Positions 1 to 7,730 of a stretch of 64,000 nucleotides of DNA are shown here, in pieces. The translations under genes were made by a program, and so were the position numbers. How positions within the stretch are numbered: position 1 is the stretch's first letter; every line of letters starts with the position of its first letter. The DNA is from JAJISG01 sp964347345. Its GTDB lineage: Archaea; Thermoplasmatota; Thermoplasmata; RBG-16-68-12; JAJISG01. Under the pieces are notes generated by a model. That model was not told the origin of the DNA. It saw only the letters and a program-made list of their open reading frames with translations, and searched no databases. The DNA lies in the NCBI GenBank assembly GCA_964347345.1, contig CAYFYB010000001.1, forward strand, positions 1-64,000. The letters run 5' to 3'.

Positions 1-445
1 CCTCCCAAGTTCCCGCGCGATATCCGACGCACGGTACTCTGGATACCCTGAATCTGCACCCCAGCATACCCCTACGGGGCTATCACCCTCTCAGGCCCTC
101 CATTCCAGGAGATTTCGGGTTCGCTGGGTGAGCAGTGCCAGGGTCCAAAACTCCACATCTCCCTCCCCTTTCGGAGAGGGATTCGGTTTGCCCTTTACCC
201 TCTTCGATCGCCTTTACTGAGGGCATCTCGTTTGATTTCTCTTCCTCCGCCTACTAGGATGCTTCACTTTGGCGGGTTCCCGCTCCTTACGGAGCGTCCC
301 CGAAGGGACAGGAAGTCCCATTCGGCTATCGCCGGATCACAGGTTCCTTGCGCCTACCCGGCGCATTTCGCAGCTTGGCACGACCTTCGTCGGCGCCCGA
401 GCCAAGCCATTCCCCAGACAGCGTGGCTAACCGCATACTTACTGG
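1..445 (-). rRNA. rrl: 23S ribosomal RNA, 5' portion (continues beyond left edge)
   Basis: The reverse complement carries the conserved start of large-subunit rRNA: a GGTTAGCCACGC segment, then GGCTTGGCTCGGG and CGTGCCAAGCTGCG, matching the domain I pattern that pairs with 5.8S-like sequence in all 23S genes. Further in come the GAGGGTAAAGGG-type and TGCTCACCCAG segments of domain I. Only about the first 445 nucleotides are present and the gene runs off the left end of the window. The 5' boundary is estimated by alignment to the E. coli start and could be off by about 10 bases. Open reading frames on the opposite strand here are shadows of the rRNA. Confidence 0.93.
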
Positions 446-626
446 TCTGACTAGCGTCCAGGTCGCGTATGATCGTCTCAATGAACGCTGTGCCAGCGAG
501 GCAGAGGCCTCTCCAGCATTCTCAACCCTTCCCCGATGAGGGGGGTCTCTTCGGGTGCACTGGTGCTCCTCAACATCAACTCAGGGATGCCTCTTTCAAT
601 GGTGCATAGCCCCTCGCTGAGGTGCA
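446..626 (-). other. 23S rRNA 5' leader (pre-rRNA spacer)
   Basis: About 180 nucleotides lie between the inferred transcription start and the mature 23S end. The stretch has no credible ORF and no tRNA. It should hold the 5' strand of the 23S processing stem with a bulge-helix-bulge, but the 3' partner is outside the window, so I cannot fold it. Confidence 0.5.
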
Positions 627-627
627 A

Positions 628-656
628 CCCATATAATGGACGGGTGAGTATATAAG
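628..656 (-). promoter_or_regulatory. Promoter of the 23S rRNA gene
   Basis: On the minus strand a TATA box (CTTATATAC, positions 648-656) stands about 25 bases before an inferred start near 626. A second AT-rich element, CCATTATATGG (628-638), follows directly. GINS51 ends only 29 bases upstream of the TATA box, so the 23S unit starts its own transcript and is not preceded by 16S rRNA. Confidence 0.6.
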
Positions 657-684
657 GATTGTCGCGACCCCTTCCGCGGGGGAC

Positions 685-1320
685 CTAGACCTTGGGCCTT
701 ATCCTCTCCGCCTTGCCCTTGGATATGAGGACCTTGGCCACTTCGTCCGGGAGGGTCACCACGTCCTCCTTCCTCAGCTTGTACGTCATGTCCAGGCCAA
801 GGAAGGGGGGCACGTCCTCTAGGATCCTCACGAGGGTCTTCTCTTTCACCGCCTTCGCGGGTTTCTTACGCTCTCTCTTGACCTCCTTCTTGGTCTCTTT
901 CGGAGCCTCCTCTTTTGCCTCCCTCTCCTCCTCTACTGCCATTCCGAAGGCCCTGCTTCGGCCTCCCTCCAGCACCTCCAGGAGAGCCTTGAAAGACCGC
1001 TCCTCCAGGCGGGTCAGGGGTGATGTGTCCACGGATGCTCCCGAGGCCGTGCTGGTCACCATCAGGGCCATCTTCCTCTCCCTGTACTGGTATATCTGCT
1101 CCCTTCTTTTCAGGACCTTCTTCAGCTCATCTCGAAGGAGGGCGGCCTTGGCTGAGTTGGGATCCCGGGAACTCTCCTTCTTCAGGTCTCCCTCCAGGGC
1201 CTCCACGTAGGCTTGCACCCTCTCCCAGAAGTCGGGTTCCAGGCGGCTGAGGGCCTTCTTCTGGCTCTCCTCCCGGTATACCTGGAGGATGCGCTCAAGG
1301 GTAATCTCCTCCCCCGCCAC
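685..1320 (-). CDS. DNA replication complex GINS protein, Gins51 type
   Basis: A 211-residue protein of the archaeal Gins51 (Sld5/Psf1-like) family, a subunit of the GINS complex that works with MCM and GAN/Cdc45 in the replicative helicase. The N-terminal helical A domain (about residues 5-120) contains the family pattern LxPDFWERVQAYVEALE. A charged Lys/Glu linker (about 128-160) leads to the small C-terminal B domain with VRILEDVPPFLGLD and a KEDVVTLPDEVAKVLI segment, as in other archaeal Gins51 proteins. The domain order A then B distinguishes it from Gins23. It is divergent from the Toprim gene and lies close to dnaG, which fits a replication role. The stop lies just upstream of the 23S promoter. 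Confidence 0.85.
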   Translation of the reverse strand: MAGEEITLERILQVYREESQKKALSRLEPDFWERVQAYVEALEGDLKKESSRDPNSAKAALLRDELKKVLKRREQIYQYRERKMALMVTSTASGASVDTSPLTRLEERSFKALLEVLEGGRSRAFGMAVEEEREAKEEAPKETKKEVKRERKKPAKAVKEKTLVRILEDVPPFLGLDMTYKLRKEDVVTLPDEVAKVLISKGKAERIRPKV

Positions 1321-1489
1321 GGTGCGTTATACGGGGGTTATTATTTGATAGTGATGGACCTTCGTGCCAACTTTTATGCCAACGCTCCCCCATCTGATAC
1401 CAGTGGCGCCCAGCGTCTCGAATCCGCCGAGGAAGCCGGTGGACTCGAACGACGAGTACGTGCGACCCTGGCTCATAGGAGACATCCGA

Positions 1490-1912
1490 ATGAACCTGCA
1501 GGAACGGTACAGACAGGTTCTGCAGACAATCGAGGACCTGAGAGAGGTCAACCTGAGGACTCCCATTATCGTAGAGGGTAGGAACGATGGGAGAGCCCTA
1601 AGAAAGCTGGGGCTTCGAGGCAGAATCATCAGACTGAATGATGGATCCTCCATCTTCCAGCTCTGCGAATCGGTGGCCCGGAAGCATCCCGAGGTGGTCA
1701 TACTCACGGACTGGGACCGCCGGGGCGGCCAGCTCTGCCGGCTCCTCAGGGAGGGGCTGGCGGCCAATGGCGTCAGGTACGATGTCGACTTGAGGGCTCG
1801 GCTGACCCATCTGTGCAAGAAAGAAGCGAAGGATGTGGAGGGCCTCGCTGGTCTCGTGGAGCGGATTTCCCACTCAGAGAGGGAAGGCTTGTGGCTCCGG
1901 CACCCTTACTGA
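1490..1912 (+). CDS. Small Toprim-domain protein (UPF0292-like)
   Basis: A 140-residue protein that is almost only a Toprim fold. The glutamate motif is IIVEGRND (about residues 25-32) and the acidic DxD-type motif is ILTDWDRRG (about 70-78), as in DnaG-type primases, topoisomerases and RNase M5. The family is widespread in archaea without a proven function. The ATG at 1490 is chosen because an AGGAGA ribosome-binding site lies 7 bases before it; an ATG at 1364 would add 42 low-complexity residues not expected in the family. It sits between gins51 and dnaG, suggesting nucleic-acid metabolism, but this is inference. Confidence 0.8.
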   Translation: MNLQERYRQVLQTIEDLREVNLRTPIIVEGRNDGRALRKLGLRGRIIRLNDGSSIFQLCESVARKHPEVVILTDWDRRGGQLCRLLREGLAANGVRYDVDLRARLTHLCKKEAKDVEGLAGLVERISHSEREGLWLRHPY

Positions 1913-1984
1913 GGTGCCGTTGGTGTGGCCCCTGCTCGAGGGTTGCCCTGCGCCGCTAACCTCCATTGACCGGAGGCCCTTCTC

Positions 1985-2539
1985 GTGAAAAGATCTCAGA
2001 AATGGGCCCAACGTGGTCATGGTCCGAAGGAGAAGGCATTGGCCCTCCTTCTCGGTGCCACCCTGTTCGTGGTTGCCATCCCTCTTTCCCTCTTCCTCGT
2101 GTCACCCCTCGTCGACGCCTTCCTTTCTCTGCCACGCTTCGTCCACGGCTTCTGGAGTCCCGTCCTCGCATCCCTTCTCGTTGCCTCTGGCGGGTTCATG
2201 GCCCTCTGGTCCGTCGTCGTGCAGCTTAAGTTCGGGAAGGGAACCCCTGTGCCCATGGTTCCCACCCAGAAGCTCGTGGTCCGAGGACCCTACGCCTACT
2301 GCCGCAACCCCATGGCCATGGGAGCCCTGCTTCTCTACATCGGGATCGGTATCTGGATGGGTTCCCTGTCGGCCATAGGGCTCACGGCCCTCATTGGAAT
2401 CAGTATCGTTGGATACATCAAGGGCGTGGAGGAGAAGGAACTCGAGGCGCGCTTTGGTACCGCTTATCTGGACTACAAGCGGAACACTCCCTTCATGATA
2501 CCTCGACGGCCCAAGAGGGGTGCCGGCGGAGGAGCCTAG
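1985..2539 (+). CDS. Isoprenylcysteine carboxyl methyltransferase-like membrane protein
   Basis: A 184-residue integral membrane protein with four to five predicted hydrophobic segments (about residues 18-40, 58-80, 108-128, 130-147). It has the family-defining C-terminal region of ICMT/phospholipid methyltransferases: VVRGPYAYCRNPMAMG (SAM-binding RNPxY/M-type motif) and later EEKELEARFGTAYLDYKRNTP. Such proteins use S-adenosylmethionine to methylate prenylated proteins, lipids or small molecules; the substrate cannot be told. The start is a GTG after a weak ribosome-binding site. It stands alone between the Toprim gene and dnaG. Confidence 0.78.
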   Translation: MKRSQKWAQRGHGPKEKALALLLGATLFVVAIPLSLFLVSPLVDAFLSLPRFVHGFWSPVLASLLVASGGFMALWSVVVQLKFGKGTPVPMVPTQKLVVRGPYAYCRNPMAMGALLLYIGIGIWMGSLSAIGLTALIGISIVGYIKGVEEKELEARFGTAYLDYKRNTPFMIPRRPKRGAGGGA

Positions 2540-2732
2540 GACTGTTCCGCAGCTAGTGGTACATGGCGAACCCCACATCGGAAACTATTTATAGACCGGT
2601 GACGAGTGTAATGTCGGAGTAGCACTCGGCTCCAGATATCACTATAATCCCTCATGAATTCGCCGCGGTCGGCGGAGAGCAGGAAGGGGATAGAGGTATT
2701 CTGAGGACCGATGCTACCGTCCAGGTGATACA

Positions 2733-3992
2733 ATGGCAGTCGATCCAACGACAACCAAGTACCTTATAAAGGCCTCCCTCGAAGCCGAGGGGGTGGTGGA
2801 GAAGCCCGACGTCGTGGGAGCTGTTTTCGGCCAGACGGAAGGGCTACTGGGTGATGAGCTTGACCTGAGGGACCTTCAGAAGAGCGGGCGCATCGGTAGG
2901 ATAGAGGTTGACGTCATCTCCAAGAAGGGGAAGACGGAAGGGACGGTCCACATACCGTCCAGCCTGGATCAGGTGGAGACCTCCATCCTGGCGGCGGCCC
3001 TGGAGACCATCGACAGAATAGGTCCCTGCAAGGCCAAGATAACCGTTCAAGGGGTGGAGGACGTAAGGGTGACCAAGAGGACGAGGGTCGTGGACAGGGC
3101 GAAGGAGATCCTCGGGGCGATGCTCCAGGGAGCCAAGACGACGGGCGTAGATATCAAGGAGGAGGTCAGGCAGTCTGTCCAGGTTTCGGAGATAATGAGC
3201 TACGGACAGGAGAAGCTGCCTGCCGGACCCAACGTGGCGGACTCCGACGCCATCATCGTGGTCGAGGGCAGGTCTGACGTCCTGAACCTTCTGAAGTGTG
3301 GAATCAAAAACGCGGTGGCCGTCGAAGGCACCGACATCCCAGAGACCATCGCCGCGCTCTCCAAGGAGAAGGTGGTTACAGCCTTTGTGGACGGGGACCG
3401 AGGCGGGGACCTGATTCTTAAGGAACTCCTGCAGGTGGCGGAGGTTGACTTCGTCGCCAAGGCGCCCCGAGGCAAGGAGGTGGAGGAGCTCACTCACAAG
3501 CAGGTCATGAAGTCCCTCCGGAACAAGATCCCGGCCGAGCAGTTCGTCGAGATGTTCGGGATCGAGGTTCCCAAGGAAGATCGGAGGAGGCCTGAGCGAG
3601 AGGCGGTCAGAGCCCAGGCAGTCGCAGCCCGTCCCCAGGAAGTCGCACCCAAACCCAAGGAAGCTGCTCCCAAGCCCGAGGAACTCCGCCTGTCAGAGGA
3701 GCTGAAGAGGTATAGGGACCAGCTTCAGTCTCTGGCGGGAAGCTCCAGGGCTCAATTGCTGCCTTCCAAGGGCGATGCCAAGGAGGTGGCCGTCCGGGAC
3801 CTCGTGGACACCCTCAAGAAGGAGGGGAAGGGTCTCACTGCCCTTGTCTTCGACGGGGTCGTCACCCAGAGGATACTGGATATCGCGAGCGATAACGGCG
3901 TGGAGTATGTTATAGGGATGAAGGCTGGCAGCATAGTCAAGCAGCCGACGAACGTCAGGGTGTTCACGGCAGAGGACCTGAACCTAAAGTGA
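2733..3992 (+). CDS. dnaG: DNA primase DnaG (archaeal type)
   Basis: A 419-residue archaeal DnaG-like primase. The N-terminal domain begins with the family signature TTKYLIKASLEAEGVVEKPD and ELDLRDLQKSGRIGRIEV. The Toprim domain (about residues 170-260) has IIVVEGRSDVLNLL and the acidic FVDGDRGGDLI. A Pro/Lys/Glu-rich linker (about 285-325) leads to the C-terminal domain. In archaea this protein has primase activity in some species and also associates with the exosome, so both roles are possible. The start ATG has an AGGTGAT ribosome-binding site 3 bases upstream. It lies directly before the LonB-like ATPase gene and is probably co-transcribed with it. Confidence 0.95.
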   Translation: MAVDPTTTKYLIKASLEAEGVVEKPDVVGAVFGQTEGLLGDELDLRDLQKSGRIGRIEVDVISKKGKTEGTVHIPSSLDQVETSILAAALETIDRIGPCKAKITVQGVEDVRVTKRTRVVDRAKEILGAMLQGAKTTGVDIKEEVRQSVQVSEIMSYGQEKLPAGPNVADSDAIIVVEGRSDVLNLLKCGIKNAVAVEGTDIPETIAALSKEKVVTAFVDGDRGGDLILKELLQVAEVDFVAKAPRGKEVEELTHKQVMKSLRNKIPAEQFVEMFGIEVPKEDRRRPEREAVRAQAVAARPQEVAPKPKEAAPKPEELRLSEELKRYRDQLQSLAGSSRAQLLPSKGDAKEVAVRDLVDTLKKEGKGLTALVFDGVVTQRILDIASDNGVEYVIGMKAGSIVKQPTNVRVFTAEDLNLK

Positions 3993-4052
3993 GGTGTTCC
4001 CATAGCCTCCAAGGGCCTGCTGGACGCTGAAAGGGGATTCCCCCTGGAGGAG

Positions 4053-5531
4053 ATGGAGACCACGGGGGACGTGCTCATCCCAGCAGATCCCCTGGGCCGG
4101 GTCATCGGGCAGGACGAAAGCGTCCGTCTCGCCCGCATCGCAGCGAAGCAGCGACGACACCTCCTCCTTGTGGGGCCCCCGGGTACGGGCAAGTCAATGA
4201 TAGCCCAGGCTCTCGCCTTGCACCTTCCTTCTCCCAAGGAGGAGATAAGGGTGGTTCACAACCCGGAGAACCCCGAGAGGCCCATGGTAGAAGTCCGAGG
4301 GCGGGAGCAGGTCCTGAAGGAGGTGGCCGAGATGAAGGGGGCAGAGGGTGAACTCATAGATCCCAAGGAGGCCCCTATCAATGTTGCCGAGAGACTGGGC
4401 TACCGGTGCGTGCACTGTGGCCATTACTCCAGCTCCAGCGACACCGTCTGCCCTAAGTGTGCTAGGCCGAAGGGAACGGTCCAGAATGTGGGCAACCCCT
4501 TCGGGGACCTCCTCACAGGCATCGTTGAGGCCACCCTGGGCCAGCTGAGCGGAAAGGACAGGGTGACCACCACAAGAAAGCAGTTCGGGAAGGAGGAGGT
4601 GGTGGTCTACGAGAGGGCCGGCGACCTAGTCAAGGTGCTCGATCAGAAGGCTTTGGAGAAGAGGAGGGAGATTGAGAAGGTCAGTCCCAGGAAGGTCCTC
4701 GTTCGATTGGACAGGAACCCCTTCATCCTCGCCACCGGAGCCAGCGAGACGGAGCTTCTGGGAGACGTCAAGCACGACCCCTACGGCGGCCACCCTCAGC
4801 TGGGCACGGAGCCCTACGAGAGGGTGGTGGCAGGGGCCATCCACGAAAGCCATGAGGGCGTCCTATTCATCGACGAGCTGCCTCAATTGGGCCCCCTGCA
4901 ACGGTATATCCTCACGGCCATGCAGGAAAAACGATTCCCCATCAGCGGAAGGAATCCCCAGAGCGCGGGAGCCAGTGTCCGTGTGGACGCGGTCCCATGC
5001 GACTTCATCATGGTGGGCGCCTGCAACATCCAGGATCTCATATACATCCTCTCTCCGCTAAGGTCCAGGATAATAGGCTCGGGCTACGAGGTTCTCGTGG
5101 AGACCACCATGCCGGATGACGAGTCCAATAGGGCGAAGATGGCCCAGTTTGTCGCCCAGGAGATCGCCATGGATGGCAGGATTCCTGCGGCGACGAGGGA
5201 TGCGGTCCTAGCCATCATCGAGGAGTCCCGCCGGAGGGCCCGTGAGCTCGACGGGGCAGAGAAGTCCCTCACTCTGAGGTTGAGGGAGATGGGAGGTCTG
5301 GTCAGGTCCGCAGGGGACATTGCCAGAACGGAGGGCAGCGAGGTCATAGAAGCATCCCACATCAAAAGGGCCGTCAAGGTTGCGCGGTCGGCGGAGGAGC
5401 AGATCAAGGAGAGGTACGGGTCGTACGAAGGCGGTATGTCGAGGGACATGACTCCGGCCCAGAGGTCTGGCTCCCCTTACCACTACTGGAACTACCACGA
5501 TTGGGGCGAAGACCGCAGGTATATCGGGTAA
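4053..5531 (+). CDS. LonB-like AAA+ ATPase with zinc ribbon, no protease domain
   Basis: From the ATG, 492 residues related to the ATPase half of LonB. Walker A is GPPGTGKS (41-48), Walker B is GVLFIDEL (about 273-280), and the LonB-specific HDPYGG and AGAIHESHEG segments are present. Where LonB carries two membrane helices, this protein has a four-cysteine zinc ribbon (C119, C122, C133, C136). The Ser-Lys protease domain is absent, so it is a chaperone-like or regulatory ATPase. Homology with LonB extends about 15 residues before this ATG, and a GAGGTG ribosome-binding site sits just after the dnaG stop with an in-frame ATA at 4002, so the true start may be there. The substrate is unknown. 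Confidence 0.82.
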   Translation: METTGDVLIPADPLGRVIGQDESVRLARIAAKQRRHLLLVGPPGTGKSMIAQALALHLPSPKEEIRVVHNPENPERPMVEVRGREQVLKEVAEMKGAEGELIDPKEAPINVAERLGYRCVHCGHYSSSSDTVCPKCARPKGTVQNVGNPFGDLLTGIVEATLGQLSGKDRVTTTRKQFGKEEVVVYERAGDLVKVLDQKALEKRREIEKVSPRKVLVRLDRNPFILATGASETELLGDVKHDPYGGHPQLGTEPYERVVAGAIHESHEGVLFIDELPQLGPLQRYILTAMQEKRFPISGRNPQSAGASVRVDAVPCDFIMVGACNIQDLIYILSPLRSRIIGSGYEVLVETTMPDDESNRAKMAQFVAQEIAMDGRIPAATRDAVLAIIEESRRRARELDGAEKSLTLRLREMGGLVRSAGDIARTEGSEVIEASHIKRAVKVARSAEEQIKERYGSYEGGMSRDMTPAQRSGSPYHYWNYHDWGEDRRYIG

Positions 5532-5557
5532 CCCCGGGAGGCCCTGGACCGCGGCTA

Positions 5558-6004
5558 TCACCGGGCCATCATCATGTCATACTTTGTGTGAGCGAGCCTG
5601 AGAAGCGACCGAAGGTCGTCCTGGGACCGAACGGTGAGCTCCATCGAAACTTCGCCCCCTCTCCCAGGCTGCAGTTTTGCAAGGATCTCCTGCAGGGACT
5701 GGTGAACGTCCGCCATACCCCAGGTCTCAAACGTCAGCTCCAGAAGGTCTTTCCGGCCCAGGAGCTTCTCCTTGTCCAATTCAAGGAAGTCGAGTTTGAC
5801 CCGGAGGACGTCGTCGGATCGGATTTCCAAGAGTCCCTCTTCGCCGAAGCGGAACAAGATGGAGTAGTCCCCCCTTTCCGCGCTGTAGGAGCCTGACTCC
5901 GTCACGCCAGGAAGGCTTAGAACGCCCATGCGCAGGTGGGCGGCGATTTCCTGGGCGCCAGGTGGCAGACGACTCATGACCTCCTCAGGCTGTACCTCCT
6001 CCAT
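5558..6004 (-). CDS. Conserved hypothetical protein
   Basis: A 148-residue soluble protein that I do not recognise. It has a mixed alpha/beta pattern, with a strand pair around SYSAERGDYSILFRF (about residues 38-52) and an acidic middle (LDFLELDKEKLLGR). The middle resembles the DUF1801/YdhG type of small fold only weakly. No catalytic motif or membrane segment is seen. The start could instead be Met10. A TATA-like box (CTTATAAGG, 6035-6043 on the minus strand) lies about 35 bases before the start, suggesting its own promoter downstream of the acetyltransferase gene. It converges with the LonB-like gene with 26 bases between stops. Confidence 0.6.
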   Translation of the reverse strand: MEEVQPEEVMSRLPPGAQEIAAHLRMGVLSLPGVTESGSYSAERGDYSILFRFGEEGLLEIRSDDVLRVKLDFLELDKEKLLGRKDLLELTFETWGMADVHQSLQEILAKLQPGRGGEVSMELTVRSQDDLRSLLRLAHTKYDMMMAR

Positions 6005-6050
6005 CCCATACCCGGGGGGCCGATAGGCCTCGCGGCCTTATAAGACTGAG

Positions 6051-6533
6051 CTATCTGAGAGACTTCCACATCTTATAGCCGTCCTCTCCATCGGTGTAGA
6101 ACCTAGGCAGTATGTACTGGATGCTAAATCCTAGACGGTTGTAGAACTTGATGGCCCCATCATTGGTCTTCCTGACCTCCAGCTCGATGGACCGTATGCC
6201 CCGCCCGAGACACCGATTCAAGAACTCCTCCATCAGGCCGCTGCCGATCCCCTGATTCCTGAAGTCCTCTCTGACAGCGAGCATGAGGATCCGAGCCTGT
6301 CGAGGGGCCGATACGACCCCTGCTATGAAGGCGACGATGGTTGCCGCTTTCTCCACGACGATGAACCCATCCCGCCACCAGCCGTGTATGTCCAAGAAGA
6401 GGGACAGGGGATACTCCTCACCCAGGGACTCCCTGGTGATGTCTCTCACCACCGCCACGTCGGCAGCTCGGAACTCCCTCATGGTGAACTCATCACGGAA
6501 GGGGAACCCCTCTTCCATCTCCGACGGTGGCAT
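6051..6533 (-). CDS. GNAT family N-acetyltransferase (RimI-like)
   Basis: A 160-residue acetyltransferase. The acetyl-CoA binding motif A is visible as LAVREDFRNQGIGSGLMEEFL (about residues 87-107; the R-x-x-G-x-G core is RNQGIG). It is followed by the RimI-like segment LEVRKTNDGAIKFYNRLGF that closes the fold. It could be the N-terminal alpha-acetyltransferase that modifies many archaeal proteins, but a small-molecule substrate is equally possible. A TATA box (GATTTATCG on the minus strand, 6560-6568) lies about 27 bases before the ATG, so the mRNA is probably leaderless. Confidence 0.85.
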   Translation of the reverse strand: MPPSEMEEGFPFRDEFTMREFRAADVAVVRDITRESLGEEYPLSLFLDIHGWWRDGFIVVEKAATIVAFIAGVVSAPRQARILMLAVREDFRNQGIGSGLMEEFLNRCLGRGIRSIELEVRKTNDGAIKFYNRLGFSIQYILPRFYTDGEDGYKMWKSLR

Positions 6534-6731
6534 TTAGTGTCCTGATACTCAAGCTCCCGATAAATCATTAGGGTTCGCCAAGGGAGGGCATGGCTCTCGG
6601 CTCGGAGAGCCTCTTGAGCTATCGAACCCGGGCTCTGTGGACTCCGACGAAACGGAACCGGACGCCGCAGATGGTCTCCGAAACTGATTTCATCGAAGGG
6701 GCGATTCTCAGTCAAGGGAAGAGGTACGTCA

Positions 6732-7730
6732 TTGAAGCTCGCTGGCTTCCAGATCATCGAACTCTCGGGGGAACATCCCAACCTGCCCATCTCGGATGCC
6801 ATGGGATGCTTACGCGGCCTCGGAGCCAGGCCGGCGGAGGCTGAATGTCGGCCTCGCTTTCTCGCCTTCCGACCGTCAGTCGATCCGGAGGCCCTTGCGA
6901 GTCGCCTGGCTCTCAGCCGTTATGTGGGCAACATCCTCCTCAGCGGCGACCTTGGTGAAGTGCATGGGAAGGCTGCTGACGTTGAACTTCGGGACAGAAG
7001 CTTTCGGCTGAGGGTTGCCGATTACGAGGGTGGGGCCGATAAACCGTCCATTGAGGCGTCCATTGGCCGACGCCTTGCCTCCGTCGGCAGGGTGGACCTG
7101 GAGAGGCCTGAGGTTGACCTGCGCTTGATACTATCTGGCAGTGCGTACCTGTACCAGGTGGCGGCCTCTGTCGATAGGAGAAGCTTCGACACAAGGAAGG
7201 CCGGGAGACGTCCCTTCTCCCTTCCCGTGAGTCTTCATCCAAAGCTGGCAAGGGCCCTGGTGAACCTTACGGGCGTTGCGGAGGGAGAGGTCCTCTTGGA
7301 CCCCTTCTGCGGGACCGGTGGCGTCCTCATGGAGGCAGCCCTCATCAAGGCGCGGGCTGCAGGCTCGGACCTGAAGGAGGAGATGGTGGGGGGTTGCCAG
7401 GACAACCTGACCTTCTTTGGACTGAAGGCCGAATTGCGGGTATGCGATGTCGGGGACGTTGCGGAGGAGTTCGGGCAGGTGGATGCCATAGCGACAGACC
7501 CGCCATACGGAAGGTCGGCAGGGACCGTGGGGGAGGAGCTGCCGAGGCTGCTCAAAAGGGGCTTCCTGGCCTTCCGAGGCATGTTAAGGCACGAAGGACG
7601 CCTCGCCATTTGCCTTCCCGCCCCTGAGTACCTAGACCTGGGCAGAAAGTACATGAGCCTTCTGGAATGGCATGCCCTCCCAGTGCACAGATCCCTGGTC
7701 CGGTACTTCTCGGTATTTCAGAGAACCTAG
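6732..7730 (+). CDS. tRNA (guanine10-N2)-methyltransferase, Trm-G10/Trm11 family
   Basis: A 332-residue protein with an N-terminal THUMP-type RNA-binding region that begins with the characteristic FQIIELSGEHPNLPISDA. The C-terminal Rossmann methyltransferase has the SAM motif DPFCGTGGVLMEA (about residues 189-201) and the amino-methylating motif TDPPYG (about 257-262). These are hallmarks of enzymes that methylate N2 of G10 in tRNA. The start is a TTG; the family N-terminus begins exactly there. The last four bases overlap the 3' end of the convergent M50 protease gene. Confidence 0.88.
   Translation: MKLAGFQIIELSGEHPNLPISDAMGCLRGLGARPAEAECRPRFLAFRPSVDPEALASRLALSRYVGNILLSGDLGEVHGKAADVELRDRSFRLRVADYEGGADKPSIEASIGRRLASVGRVDLERPEVDLRLILSGSAYLYQVAASVDRRSFDTRKAGRRPFSLPVSLHPKLARALVNLTGVAEGEVLLDPFCGTGGVLMEAALIKARAAGSDLKEEMVGGCQDNLTFFGLKAELRVCDVGDVAEEFGQVDAIATDPPYGRSAGTVGEELPRLLKRGFLAFRGMLRHEGRLAICLPAPEYLDLGRKYMSLLEWHALPVHRSLVRYFSVFQRT

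Noticed and set aside
232..539. Two plus-strand ORFs near the left edge
   Set aside because: They lie on the opposite strand of the 23S rRNA gene and its leader and have no ribosome-binding site or protein-like pattern.
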